Shown one piece after another: positions 36,801 to 53,920 of a DNA stretch of 64,000 nucleotides. Position 1 is the stretch's first letter. Every line of letters begins with the position of its first letter. Both the position numbers and the translations under genes were made by a program. The stretch covers positions 4,600,501 to 4,664,500 of the forward strand of contig JALIRH010000027.1 of the NCBI GenBank assembly GCA_023055505.1, given 5' to 3'. A model generated the notes under the pieces. That model worked only from the letters and a program-made list of their open reading frames with translations, was not told the origin of the DNA and ran no database searches. The DNA comes from Callipepla californica brunnescens. Its lineage: Eukaryota; Chordata; Aves; Galliformes; Odontophoridae.

Positions 36801-39800
36801 TGACTGTAGATAAAGAACCTCCTCACCTTGATGTAGCATTTCTCCTGAGGTTGTTTCTGAGCAAGTCTGAAGTAATCTTCTCGCCTTCAGGTGCAGTGAG
36901 GATATCAGGGCTGGGGTCAGCAACCTGCTGGTCTATGTGAAGAGCCTGAAAGGCCTCGCAGGGATTCGTGATGCAGTGTGGGAGCTGCTCACAAGCGAGT
37001 CCATAAGCCAGAACTGGGATGTGTTGTGCCGTCGCCTTTTGGACAAGCCTGCTTCCTTTTGGGAGGACCTGCTGCGGCAGCTCTTCCTGGACAGGCTGGA
37101 GGTGAGCACTCCACTGCAGCAATTCACAGCAGCTTTGCTCTGTTCCCCACCTTACTATCTCCAGTGTGCCACATTAGCAGCACAAAATGCATATCTTAAG
37201 TGCTGTGTTACAGGAGGCACATATAAAAGCTGCTTTTCTCCTCATTTTCCAGATCCTGACAAAAGAGGGGTTTGAATCCATCTCAAGCAGTTCCAAACAG
37301 CTTCTCATCTTAGCCCTTCAGGAACTTGAGGTCAAATCCAACACCTCCGCCTCGAGCAAGCACATCCAGTTTGAACACAACGTGGCCCAGTTCCTGTGGT
37401 CAGAGAGCTCCAGCGATCTGCCTTCGGATGCTGCTTGGGTCAACGTGGCAAACCGCAGCCAGTTTGCCAAGAGCGGGCTGTCCATGAAGGCCCAGGCGCT
37501 CACGCCGTGCGTGCAGAGCTTCTGCTCAGCTCTGGACTCGAAGCTGAAAGCCATGCTGGATGACCTGCTGTCCTACCTTCCTGCAGAGGCTTCAGCCACC
37601 AAGGAGCCCGTGCAGCCCCGCTCGGCCTTCGACCGCTATGCTGACACCAGCGTGGCGGAGGGGCTGCTTCGTGACCACTGCGTTGCCTGCATCCACCACG
37701 TGCTGGGCTGCGTGCGTGAGGAGCTGCAGGGTGCCCAGAGCCTGCTGGGGGGGCAGGCGGGTGCTCCCAGTGATAGCAGGCTCCATGCCGTCCTCTTCAT
37801 GGCCAGGCTGTGCCAGTCCCTGAGCGAGCTTTGCCCTCACCTCAAGCAGTGTATCCTGGGTCGGTCAGGCAGTGTGGAGATGGCACTGAAGGAAACCCGC
37901 TCCACTAAGAAGCTCGGGAAGGGGAAAACACAAGAAGTGAACCCCGTGCAAGCGAAGTGGCAGGAGGTGAAGGCAGAACTCCTGCAGCAGAGCCTGGCTG
38001 CTTACCAGATCTGGAGCTCCGCTGTCACCAAAGTAAGGAGCTGCTCCTCTCATCGCAGCCGCTCTCTGCGGGGTTTCGCTGGCTCAGCTCGCTGTGATCT
38101 GCTGCTGCTCCTTGTGGGAGGCAGAGATGGCTCCCAGTGGGATGCGTTCACTTGGAAGGCTCAGGGGGGTGAGGAGCAGGCTGCCTGTTCGTGTTTACTC
38201 TATCACTAGAGTCTCGTGACTCGATGCTTTTGTGTTTCGCACTCTAGGCTCTGGTTCAGTGCTTTACTCAAACACTGCTGCTAGACACAGCTGGTTCTGT
38301 CTTGGCCACAGCCACCAACTGGGACGAGATTGAAATTCAGGAGGAGGCGGAGTCCGGAAACAGCGTAACGTCAAAGATCCGTCTGCCTATGCAGGTATGA
38401 GAAACACTGCCTTGTCAAATGCAGAGAAATGATCTGATGGTGGGAAGATAAAAGTGATGTTTTCCAAAACCTCCACTTTGTCAAAGGTCGCTGACCCACC
38501 ATGCAGTTTGCCCAGCACTATGAGAGCAGGGCAGACACTCTCTGGTGCTGTTATTTGTTTTTTGAGACACTCACCTCATAAGGACAGAGGTCAAAGGAAG
38601 GAAAAGAGTTAATTGCTGTTGTATATTCCAATGAATGAGATTGGCCCCAGTCCTGTAAAGCTGAGCCAAATAAGGATACATGCCTGGTTTGTACGTAGCC
38701 CACAGGAGAGACTTCAGGGAAACTGATTGCACTGATTCAGGGAGCTCAGAGCTGAAACGATGTGCTCTTGACAAAGCTGCCAGACCACGTGGAAATAACA
38801 CTGTTTTGTTAAAACAGCCATCCTGGTACGTCCAGTGCTTCCTCTTCAGCCTGTGCCAAGAGGTGAACCGAGTCGGCGGTCACACTCTGCCAAAGGTCAC
38901 CTTGCAGGAGCTGCTGAAGGCCTGCATGGCAGAAGTGCTTGCTGCCTATGAGAAGCTCATGGAGGAGAAGCAGGACAAGGTATGTGAGCAGGAGCAGGCC
39001 TGGCTGCAGCTGGCACTGGACATGGGGATTGCTGGGCAGTCTTGGAAAAAGAAATATCCACCTGGGAGAGCTACAGGGGTGAGAGCACTCTGCCTCCCCC
39101 AGCATGCGGCAGAAAGGGATCTGGCACCAACCTGCATGCTCAGAGGGCTCCAGTTGTGCTGGTTGTTTTTCAGGGGGGCTGACATCTTTAGTGAGAGTGA
39201 AGAGCCCTTTTCCTACTTGCAGAAAGCAGGCGCCTTCCCCATGACGCAGAACAGAGCTCTGCAGCTACTCTACGATCTGCGGTACCTGAACATCATCCTG
39301 ACAACAAAGAGTGAGGAAGCAAAAACCAGCAGGATCAAGCACGACTCCAGGTGCGCTGTAATTCTGGTTGTGAAGCCCCAAAGCTGCTTCAGCTTGGCCT
39401 TGTTATCTGCCAGGACACCCACGGGAGCAGTGCCTGTGCTGTGCAGGGCAGTACAACCTGGGAACAGCTGCTTACACTGACTTACAGCTTACGCTCAAAA
39501 TGTACGAGTGGGATTCTGCAGCTGCCAGTTCAGACTGCAGGGCTGTCCCCTCTGCTCTGTATACGCAGCGTGTCCATGTGGTGGCAGGCACACCTTCACA
39601 GGATACCCCTGAAGGTGTAAGCTCCCACCTGAGTTCAAACCTTGTGAGCTACCGCAGGGAGAAACAGCAGCAGCAGTTACAGGCAGTACCTGTAAGATAT
39701 CTGCATCCACTCAGCTGATTCCTTTCTTAGCAATTCATACTCTGTGCAGTCCCTTCTGCAGCTCAAGTCCCTCACAAAGCACTTGGTGAAGCCATCCCGT

Positions 39801-42237
39801 GGACCTCAGCAGCCAGCTTTGTGTCATCTCCCTTGCGAGGACACAAATACCGAGCAGCTTCTCTCTGCTCTGCTCGTAGGATTGAGAAGGTGACAGATTT
39901 CCTGGAGGGACACATCGATCCGTTTGATCTGGATGTTTTTACACCGCACCTGAACAGCAGCCTCAATCGCCTGGTTCAGCGAACCTCTGTAAGTGCACGA
40001 GGAGGAATGCAGCTGGCAGTGCTGCAGAACGTGTTTAAAAGACAGCTGTAGTGCTTTATAAATTGCTTCACGGCCAGAGAGAGAACTCCTAGCACTTACT
40101 CAGGAGTGGGAAGGGTATTTAACAGCAGGTGGTGATGCGGAGCTTGCTGAGCTGGCTGCATGGCACGGAATTGTGCATGGAGGTGGCAGAACTTTTATCT
40201 AACAGGATTCACTGAAGCCTGTGCAATGTTAATTGGGTTAAGTAGTGCTGAAGCAGCCTTAGAACTCAACTATGGTAACAGCAAGCAGTACCAATTAAAG
40301 GCAAGAGTTACAAGGAGAGAAGCAGGACAATTTATAGTCAGACTTTAAAGCCAAGCACAGGAGCAGTGCCGTGCAGTGCCAGTAGGCTCAGCAGCAGCAC
40401 GCTGTCTGCTCAGCTCTGCAGATGCCCCCATGCAAACAGCTCCTTCGTACCTTGTAGGTTCTCTTTGGCTTGCTGACCGGGACAGAGAACCAGTACACAA
40501 GCAGGAGTGGTGCTCTCAGCTCCCAGGAGTTGCACAATATTTTGCCCTTAGCATCCAGCCAGATCAGGTACGTCACCCAGCTCTTCTGTTTGTTCCTGCA
40601 TCTCTTCAGGAAACAGGTCTAGCATTGCTGCTTCCTGTGACCAACTGCATTGCTTTCTTCCATCTTTTCAGATTTGGACTTCTGCCGCTGAGTATGTCAA
40701 GTTCACGAAAGACTAAATCTGCTACGAGGAACACAGAAAGAGTTCAGGTTGGTAAAACAGAGCCACACGAACTTCTTGCCAGCACTCACTCTCCCACCAA
40801 CTCTAGAGCTTACAGGGAAAGAAGAAAGTAGCCAAACAGTTAATATTTAACCTGATTTTTATTTTCTGTAAAATGAGAGAACCATTACGGCAACACAACA
40901 TGAGATGGGTTGGATTTCCCCTTGAGCCCCAACAGAAACCTGGTGGCCCCTGGATGTCTGTGGGGCCTGCTTGCTGTACAGTAAAACGTTGGCAATAACC
41001 ACCATGAAAACGCAGTGAAGATTTGCACAGATGAGGTGTTTTGAGATCAATGCATAAAAAGGATTTCATATTAAGTATGGCTGCAAGAAATGTTAAAGGA
41101 TATTATCTAATTATTTCAACTCCCTTCCAGTGCGATGCTGACCTTTAACTCCCGATGAAGTTGGCCTGGGTATTTCAGCCTGTGTGAACTGAGTGGCTTG
41201 CTTCTCTTGCAAAGGCTCTGCCTCGTGTTGTTTCTGTTTTACTAGCAAACATTACGCTGCCATGTTTCCTCCAATTGAAAACATTTGCTTAGGTGGAGCT
41301 CCTTGTGCTCTGAGGAGTGGGAGAGACCAGGAATACCTGACTGCTACAGGAAGCAGGAATTAGTGATCCATCTGCTTTAGTCATTAACAATCTAATAATC
41401 AAATTGATTATGTTTCTTCACCCGGGACGGAAGGATAAAGATCTGGCTTTTATCCGAGCACAGTGTTACTTAATGCTGGCATTTACTCTGCCACTCTTGT
41501 TCTCTAATATTTAGAACTATTAAAACCCAGACATAGTATAAGGGCTGTTTAAAAGGCCCAAAGCTTAACAGTAAAGGTATTCTTTACCTCTTCCACCTCA
41601 GCTGTGGCAGCGTGTAGAAGTGTGCAGTGATGTTTCTCTTGCTTCCACCACTCCCCTGCTGTGGCAGCAGCAATGGCTGTGGAGTACGTGGACGTTCTGC
41701 ATTCACTCCACTCTGCAGAATCACTTGTTCCTTTTACCATAGAACAGTTCTAGAGAGGTTAAAGTCCACCATTACTCAGGAGCAGCTCTACAAAAGCAAC
41801 AGCTGCACTTTTACTGTTGTTACCCCATTGCTCTGAGCAACAACAGCCCTTTCCTTACTGCACAGAATTACTGCGTTTGAGCACTGAATGACTTCTGTGC
41901 AGCTGTTAACAAGTAGAAGCTGTGCATCCACCTCTCAGAGCAACCCTTTGCTGCTCGTCACTGCCAAACCAGTTAGGCTGTCTGGAAACAGCTTTTCTGC
42001 TGTAGTCTGTGCCCCCTTGCAGCTACTATAGATGAGGGTTTGGAAGAAGTCGGAGGTATGCTGTAATTGTTCCTGACTCTTGTATTTAAAAAACAGGTTC
42101 CACCTCCTGCACTCACAAGAGCAGAAGACGAGGCCTTGCGCCCTGGCTCCTTGTTCAGGCAGCTTGTAACCGAGGAGGAAGACACAGCTGCACCTTCTCT
42201 CTTCAAGTTGGGATGGCTTTCTGGCATGACCAAGTGA
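33600..42237 (+). CDS. COG1: COG1, conserved oligomeric Golgi complex subunit 1
   Basis: Lobe-A subunit of the COG tether, which retrieves Golgi glycosylation enzymes by retrograde vesicle traffic. Fourteen coding exons join in frame: 33600-33863 or -33890, 33973-34217, 34922-35103, 35478-35648, 35724-35877, 36891-37101, 37253-38032, 38248-38394, 38818-38979, 39223-39350, 39880-39988, 40458-40567, 40672-40747 and 42097-42237. The product is 959 or 968 residues, near the human length of about 980. Landmarks are ERYRDLIEAADTI (residues 55-67, Vps51/COG1 N-terminal region), RYSPVLARFPIL, SDQAVAEALC, LRTLAHPISQ, SLFRQLVTEEED and the C-terminal FKLGWLSGMTK. The ATG at 33600 is chosen because it gives the same spacing to the ALFE motif as in human; an in-frame ATG at 33510 exists. 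The product is expected to be cytosolic, peripheral to the Golgi. Confidence 0.96.
34340..34790 (+). mobile_element. CR1 LINE 3' fragment in COG1 intron 2
   Basis: About 450 bp of recognisable CR1: CTCGTGAGGCCCCACCTGCA, GGGAGAATGGCTTTAAACTA, CCCATCCCTGGAGGTGCTCA, ending in GGTCCCTTCCAACTTAA and TTCTGTGATG. Sense orientation; the best-preserved CR1 in the window. Confidence 0.92.
35649..35723 (+). other. COG1: COG1 75-nt intron that stays open
   Basis: GTGAGC to TTCTAG, length 75, a multiple of three with no in-frame stop. The flanking exons join as GQQPAG-KGGVLEDE, matching the family; retention would add 25 residues. Confidence 0.85.
35878..36890. other. COG1 intron 5
   Basis: Holds the CR1 copy at 36107-36265. 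The remainder has no recognised element. Confidence 0.7.
36107..36265 (-). mobile_element. CR1 LINE fragment in COG1 intron 5
   Basis: GGGGTTGGAAGGGACCTCTA, AGATCATCAAGTCCAATCC, then GGTGGGTCTTGAATATCTCC and CTTGGGCAGCCTG: complement of the CR1 3' end. Confidence 0.92.
40748..42096. other. COG1 intron 13
   Basis: AT-richer than the rest of the gene. No repeat or nested gene recognised. Confidence 0.6.
42097..42237 (+). CDS. COG1: COG1 last coding exon
   Basis: Acceptor AAACAG ends at 42096. Forty-six codons plus TGA, including SLFRQLV, APSLFKLGWLSGMTK and the stop. The preceding intron (40748-42096) is the longest in the gene. Confidence 0.95.
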   Translation, partial: VPPPALTRAEDEALRPGSLFRQLVTEEEDTAAPSLFKLGWLSGMTK

Positions 42238-42240
42238 TTC

Positions 42241-42246
42241 AATAAA
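42241..42246 (+). terminator. COG1: COG1 poly(A) signal
   Basis: AATAAA begins three bases after the TGA stop. If used, the 3' UTR would be only about 20-30 nt. Confidence 0.6.
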
Positions 42247-42872
42247 AGAGGTTGTCTCCGCATTTGTCTTCACTGAGAACGCTCTCTCCCACAGCAGGGA
42301 TTGCTGATACCTCCACGGGTGTTGTCAGAAGAGAACTTTCCCTCCTCAGCCAGATGAGCACATGCCACTTGAACTAGGAACAGGTCAGGACAGTCCTTCC
42401 GCTCTGGCTGCTGAACCAGAGGTCTAGCTACGCTTGTACTTCCTATTCTTTAGGAGTTGTTAACCTTAAAGTCAAGTTAAAGAAATAGAACTACACAATG
42501 TAACAGAAAACAAAACATTTCACAGCTAGAAATTGGTATTAGAGCAATGCAAGATTCCTCTTTCCTTCAAAAGCTCCTCCCCAGGCTACTCTATGCTTTC
42601 CTCAGCAGACACCACGTGTCTGTTTGCTAAATGAAACCAGCAGGCATCACGTATTTTGGCTACAGCTGCCTAAGCTTTCCTGGTTCTAGTTTCACAATTC
42701 TTTTTTTTCAATACTGCAACAGTAAAGATAAAGCAGACAGGGCTCATCACACCCCAGACCTGGGGGAGAGCTTGCAGCTACAGCAGTCCTACAGAATTCC
42801 CATGACAGCATTTACTGTCTCATTACCTCTACACGCTCAAAAAATTATTTTCCCAAGTAAATTTTTTACTGG
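42247..42872. other. Gap between convergent COG1 and FAM104A
   Basis: No gene. Lies between the two opposing poly(A) signals; could be read through by either gene. Confidence 0.5.
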
Positions 42873-42878
42873 TTTATT
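42873..42878 (-). terminator. FAM104A: FAM104A poly(A) signal
   Basis: TTTATT on the plus strand is AATAAA on the minus strand, giving FAM104A a 3' UTR of about 400 nt. Confidence 0.6.
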
Positions 42879-43268
42879 GAAATAAAAAAAAAGAAAACTT
42901 ATAAAACTGAAGATGAACGTTGGAAAGAGCCTTACACAGAGAACAAACTGCTAACAGATTAGGCAGTCAACTGGAATTGGACGTTATGCAATCCTATATC
43001 ACAGATGTGGGTTCCTCAGTCTCCCCTCGACACGTACTTTAAAACCACCCCAAAAAGAATCCTATAAAAATTGCTTCAAAGCCCCTTTTGCATTGCAATA
43101 GTGCAGCAAACCACAAGTAAACAATTTCCTGTTAACCTGTTAATTCATTTCAAATATAGACTGAAAAGGCAACAGGCGTTTTGTGCAATTCCATTTTAAC
43201 GAACTAAGTTGAAATATCAAATCTACACAGTGCTGTCCCTTCACAGAAGGCAAGGAACTGCTGGTGCA

Positions 43269-50319
<7,051 letters not shown>

Positions 50320-50586
50320 GGCGGGCGCGGCCCGGGGCCCGCGGCGCGACCCCGCTGAGGAGACGCGGCGCCACTCAACCGCCGCCGCCGCCGCTTCCGG
50401 CGTCTCCACCTCCCGCGCACGCGCGCCGCGAGCCCTAGCCCCGCCTCGATCCCTTCGCGCATGCGCCGCTCCCGCTTTAGCCCCGCCCCTCACGCTGCGC
50501 GCACGCGCGCCGCGCTCCCGCGAAGCCCCCCCACCCCCCCGGTAAGGGGTGCCCGCCGCGCTGCCGGACGGAAAAGCGGCCGCACC
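50320..50586. promoter_or_regulatory. Bidirectional promoter FAM104A / C17orf80
   Basis: Only 267 bp separate the two divergent start codons. Visible elements are a perfect NRF-1 palindrome GCGCATGCGC at 50457-50466, a 17-bp direct repeat CGCGCACGCGCGCCGCG at 50414-50430 and 50498-50514, and a GC box CCCCGCCCC at about 50481. No TATA box. NRF-1 fits a gene for a mitochondrial protein. Confidence 0.75.
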
Positions 50587-51613
50587 ATGGCCGAGGCCCC
50601 GCCGGGCACGGAGCTGTGCCCGCACTGCCGGCGGCCCTTCAAACGGCTCCGTGCGCATCTCCCGCACTGCAAGGCCGCGCCCGGCCGACCGGCGGAGGGA
50701 GCCGGGAGGAGGGACGGGGAGGCCGCGGTAGTGAGGGGGGGTGAGGCGGTCCCGGAGGGCCCGGGGAAGAGGAGGAAGGAGCAGGCCGCGTCCCGGCCTC
50801 GGGTGGAGGCCCAGGGGCGGGTGGAGGCCGAGGCCCGCGATGTGGCACGGTCCCTCGACCTGCCGCCCGAGGAGGTGGCGGGCGTCCCGGAGAAACTGCG
50901 GGACGGAGTGAAAATAGTGATCGAGAACCACCGCGCCAAGGTGCTGAGGGAGAGCGGCGGCCGCGGGGCCGGGGGGCAGTGCGGGACGGACCCCAAAGCG
51001 CCGCGATCAGCCCAGGGCAGTGCCCCCAAAGCAGCGCACGCGGAGCGGCCTGGCCCCGCTCGTTTAAATGCGGTTGGAACACGTGGGCTGCGTGGTCCCC
51101 CTGAAGCCGCCGGCAGAAGGAGCCCCTCTGACCTCACGCAGCAGGAGGAGGGAGCGGACAAAACCCTGACAGAAGAGAGGCAGGTGTACGCGGAAGCTGC
51201 TGTGGAATACAAAGCCCCTCTTTCTGTTTTGAACGCCCAGAACCTCCATCTGTCAGCGAGAGAGGATTGGAGAGGTCACAAGGAAGGGACATCCAAAAAT
51301 TACCTAACCGGCATACAAATGCTCAGTGAGAACAAGAAGCAGATGGCTGTCGTTTCTGAGCCCATCCTGAATGCGGGGAGGGACAGCAGGCTGGCTCTGG
51401 ACCAGTCCTTGCTCCACACCTCCAAAAGCCAACCCATCTGTCTCCCCCAGGCCCCTGGCAGAAGCACGCAGGCAGGTGCCGTGGGTTTGGAGTGGTTTCC
51501 AGACTTACATTCTAATTACCGCAGTCTGAGCATGCTTCCTGGGAAGTCTTTTCAGGAAGACATAGGAATCACAATGAAGACACCGAGGGGCAATTTCTCA
51601 GAAGGGCATCAAG
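50587..51613 (+). CDS. MTNAP1: C17orf80 exon 1 (zinc-knuckle and low-complexity region)
   Basis: Ends in phase 1 at CAT CAA G before GTAACA. The open frame runs on to 51744, but the true exon must end here because the next exon joins in frame and carries the conserved domain. Confidence 0.85.
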
Positions 51614-52986
51614 GTAACATTAGAAACAAAAGTGCTGCTGGGGTCTACTGTACTGCCAGGCTCGACTGTAATGTGAATGGAAGAGGAGGAGTAGGAAACG
51701 TTGACTGCTGGGCTTTTCCAGCAGGCTGTGTGGATCAGCTTTGAACAGGTCTGTGTCTACGGACATTACCTGTCCAACCTTTCCACCCTTGAAAACCAGC
51801 AGTGTGTGTTTCTGTTTAGATTTGAGCTGGGCTCTTGCACGCTGGGGCCAGTAGAGCCAGCTCACTTTGTGGGAGGGACGATTCACTTTCCCTTTCTGAG
51901 CAGTCTCAAGGTCAAGTCACTTGCAGATACACAAAGTTAGCAGCTCCATTCTCACCACTCACTGCAGGAAGCACGAGTGCAGCATGCACTGGCCTCAGTT
52001 TCCTCCCTTTGACCATTCTGACTTCTCATTTTGCAGGTCCCCTCTCAGAAAGGCACCTGATGGATGTAAGGCTGGGAGAGCTGCCCATGTGGCTCACCAC
52101 CTGTGATTTTTCTCCTCGGGGACTGCTTGGAGGAGTGCAGAAAGGTGAGGCTAAGTTTCTAGTTCTTGTGGCAGAAACTTCCCACTTTACCTGCTGAAAT
52201 GCTGCTGCAGCCTGGTCCAAGGGGCTAGTCTGTAAAAAAGGAAACCAAGAGCCCCAACAATCTGGCTTTAGAAGGGCACGTGGAAAGCAATCAACGTGGT
52301 TTGACCCTTGTGTTTCCGTTCCAACAGTCTGGAGCAGTTACTACAACAAATACATCAACGTGAAGAGGGGTGGAGCAGCTGGAATCTCCATGCTCCTTGC
52401 TGGATACTGTGTCCTCAGCTACAGCTGGAACTATCAGCATATCAGTAAGATTTCCTTCTTGCTATCTGTCTTATTTCAGATAAAAAGCTGCTATGACTCT
52501 TTAATAGTCATGTTATTTTAGGTTCAGAGGTAATTTAAATACTTTATCAGTTGAACTGGTATCAGAGCTCAAGGAACAGCATTCTGATTTGGCTTAGGAA
52601 AGCAAGAGAATTTAGCTTGTAAAAGTGGTGGTCACAGTTATCGCTTTACAGCTGCTCTCTATCTAGAGCCAGGAACAGTCAGGAGCACTCTTTCCCCCTC
52701 TGCTCTGTGTGCAGTTTGAGATACTCCAGAATGAACACAACCCATTCCCTGGATTGACTCATAAACGACACAAAGGATTAACTGGTGTCTGTAGTTTCTC
52801 CACCAGGACTTGCTCCCATGTGCAGCTTTACAGTAGATAAACAAAGGAGGCTATAGCCACTGCTCATCACTGCTGGGCAAAGTACCCTGTCATATAGTCC
52901 CTGAGCACAAGACTGTGCTAACATTGATCTTTTATTCCCCCTGCCCTGTTTTGCTAGAGTGTAACCGCTGGCGTAAGTACCACTGA
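50587..52986 (+). CDS. MTNAP1: C17orf80 / MTNAP1, mitochondrial nucleoid-associated protein with ATP synthase subunit f-like C-terminus
   Basis: Orthologue of human C17orf80, reported as a protein associated with mitochondrial nucleoids and the inner membrane. Exons 50587-51613, 52037-52144, 52328-52444 and 52958-52986 join in frame to 426 residues. The N-terminus has the zinc-knuckle-like CPHC-x-PFKRLRAHLPHC (11-28), at the same distance from the start as in human, which selects this ATG over in-frame 50461. The middle (about 30-295) is low-complexity and poorly conserved. GLEWFPDL (300-307) is the second family mark. Residues 343-426 are a clear homologue of F1Fo-ATP synthase subunit f: LGELPMW, DFSP, YYNKYINVK, one membrane helix at about 395-413 and a final RWRKYH. 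Exon breaks in this part appear to match those recalled for ATP5MF. It could also be named a subunit f fusion. Confidence 0.9.
52037..52144 (+). CDS. MTNAP1: C17orf80 exon 2 (subunit f-like, matrix part)
   Basis: Acceptor TTTTGCAG, donor GTGAGG. Encodes PLSERHLMDVRLGELPMW and DFSPRGLLGGVQK, matching subunit f exon content. Confidence 0.92.
52328..52444 (+). CDS. MTNAP1: C17orf80 exon 3 (subunit f-like, membrane helix)
   Basis: Acceptor CCAACAG, donor GTAAGA. Encodes YYNKYINVKRGG, then the membrane helix GISMLLAGYCVLSY and NYQHI. Confidence 0.93.
52958..52986 (+). CDS. MTNAP1: C17orf80 exon 4 (29-bp terminal coding exon)
   Basis: Acceptor TTGCTAG, then KCNRWRKYH and TGA. A tiny exon; the subunit f C-terminus ends in the same basic RKYH-type sequence. 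Confidence 0.92.
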
Positions 52987-53920
52987 AGAAACTGCGACGG
53001 CACCTGGGAAACAGTTGTAAATGTTTGACAGAGTCAGCACAAGCTCCTGGAACCAGCAGGGTTTGAATCCTCGGTGAAACAGCAGAGGCCCGTTTCCTGT
53101 CAGGCTCTTTAAGTTGTGGACAGCAGGAGGATGCTTCCCAGCTCCCCTGCTGCAGACAGAGGGGTAACGCTGACGGTCTGCAGTCGTTGCTCTGTGGGTC
53201 AGTGTTTGGTACTGAAAGGCAGGGAGGTGTTAAGGCAGCTCCTCAGAGGACTGCGTGCAGTTGATTTCCTGTAGTTTGCAGAAGCTCAGCTCTTGCTGGG
53301 TCAGGACAGTTCCCTGATGTGGGGTGTTAGTATAGGTTAATCTACACGTTGTGTAGTGCAGGTATTTGGCAATGAAGTACGTGGTGGATCATTGCAGAGA
53401 GGGGTTAATGAGTAACTACTGCCTTAAGTTATCAGAGCTGTACCTAGCACTGGGCACCTTCCACTTTCCACAATAAGCAAGATTATGTTTGTAGCTAGCT
53501 TGTGAAAGGAGGGTGATCCCTGCAGAGCCCTTCTACAAAGGGGCCCCTGCTTCCTTTAAACACTGCCTGTACATCTACCTGGGCTCCGAGGCAGCTACAG
53601 GAAGGATCTCTGTGAAGGTTTTAAAGCAGCAGCACGGAGAACACAGTGCCCTATTTCTGGAGGAAGAAAATCCATTGGATTAGCTGTTGTGCCCAAAGGG
53701 CAAACTGACATCAGACAAATGAGGACAGTTATGAGAGTGCTAGTTGTAGCCTGCCATCCTCAAACATGTCTGGAAAAGGGTTGGTCACGTTACAGGCACA
53801 AAAGGAGGGGAAAGAAAAAAGTGAACTCCTTATTCTAAGCGAGGTGCAGGAATACTGTGTCAGAGGTGTTTCACCAAGAGCTCCCTCTCACCAGCAATAA
53901 AGTATTTGTGAGTTTTGTTT
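52987..53920 (+). other. MTNAP1: C17orf80 3' UTR
   Basis: Follows the stop codon and ends shortly after the poly(A) signal at 53896-53901. No other gene visible. Confidence 0.55.
53896..53901 (+). terminator. MTNAP1: C17orf80 poly(A) signal
   Basis: AATAAA about 910 nt after the stop, followed by a T/G-rich stretch (TTTGTGAGTTTTGTTTTTCC) typical of downstream cleavage elements. Confidence 0.65.

Noticed and set aside
37187..38209. Extended ends of the large COG1 exon 7 frame
   Set aside because: Only 37253-38032 is coding; residues before ILTKEGF and after AVTK are intronic read-through.
38680..39480. 266-residue plus-strand open frame in COG1
   Set aside because: It is real COG1 exons 9 and 10 joined by intron sequence that happens to be open; donors and acceptors at 38979/39223 are clear.
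50461..50586. N-terminal extension of C17orf80 from an upstream in-frame ATG
   Set aside because: The Arg-rich stretch comes from promoter sequence, and the ATG is part of the NRF-1 palindrome; the ATG at 50587 gives the family spacing to the first cysteine pair.
51614..51744. Read-through end of C17orf80 exon 1
   Set aside because: Open but unconserved; splicing at 51613 joins in frame to the conserved subunit f-like exons.
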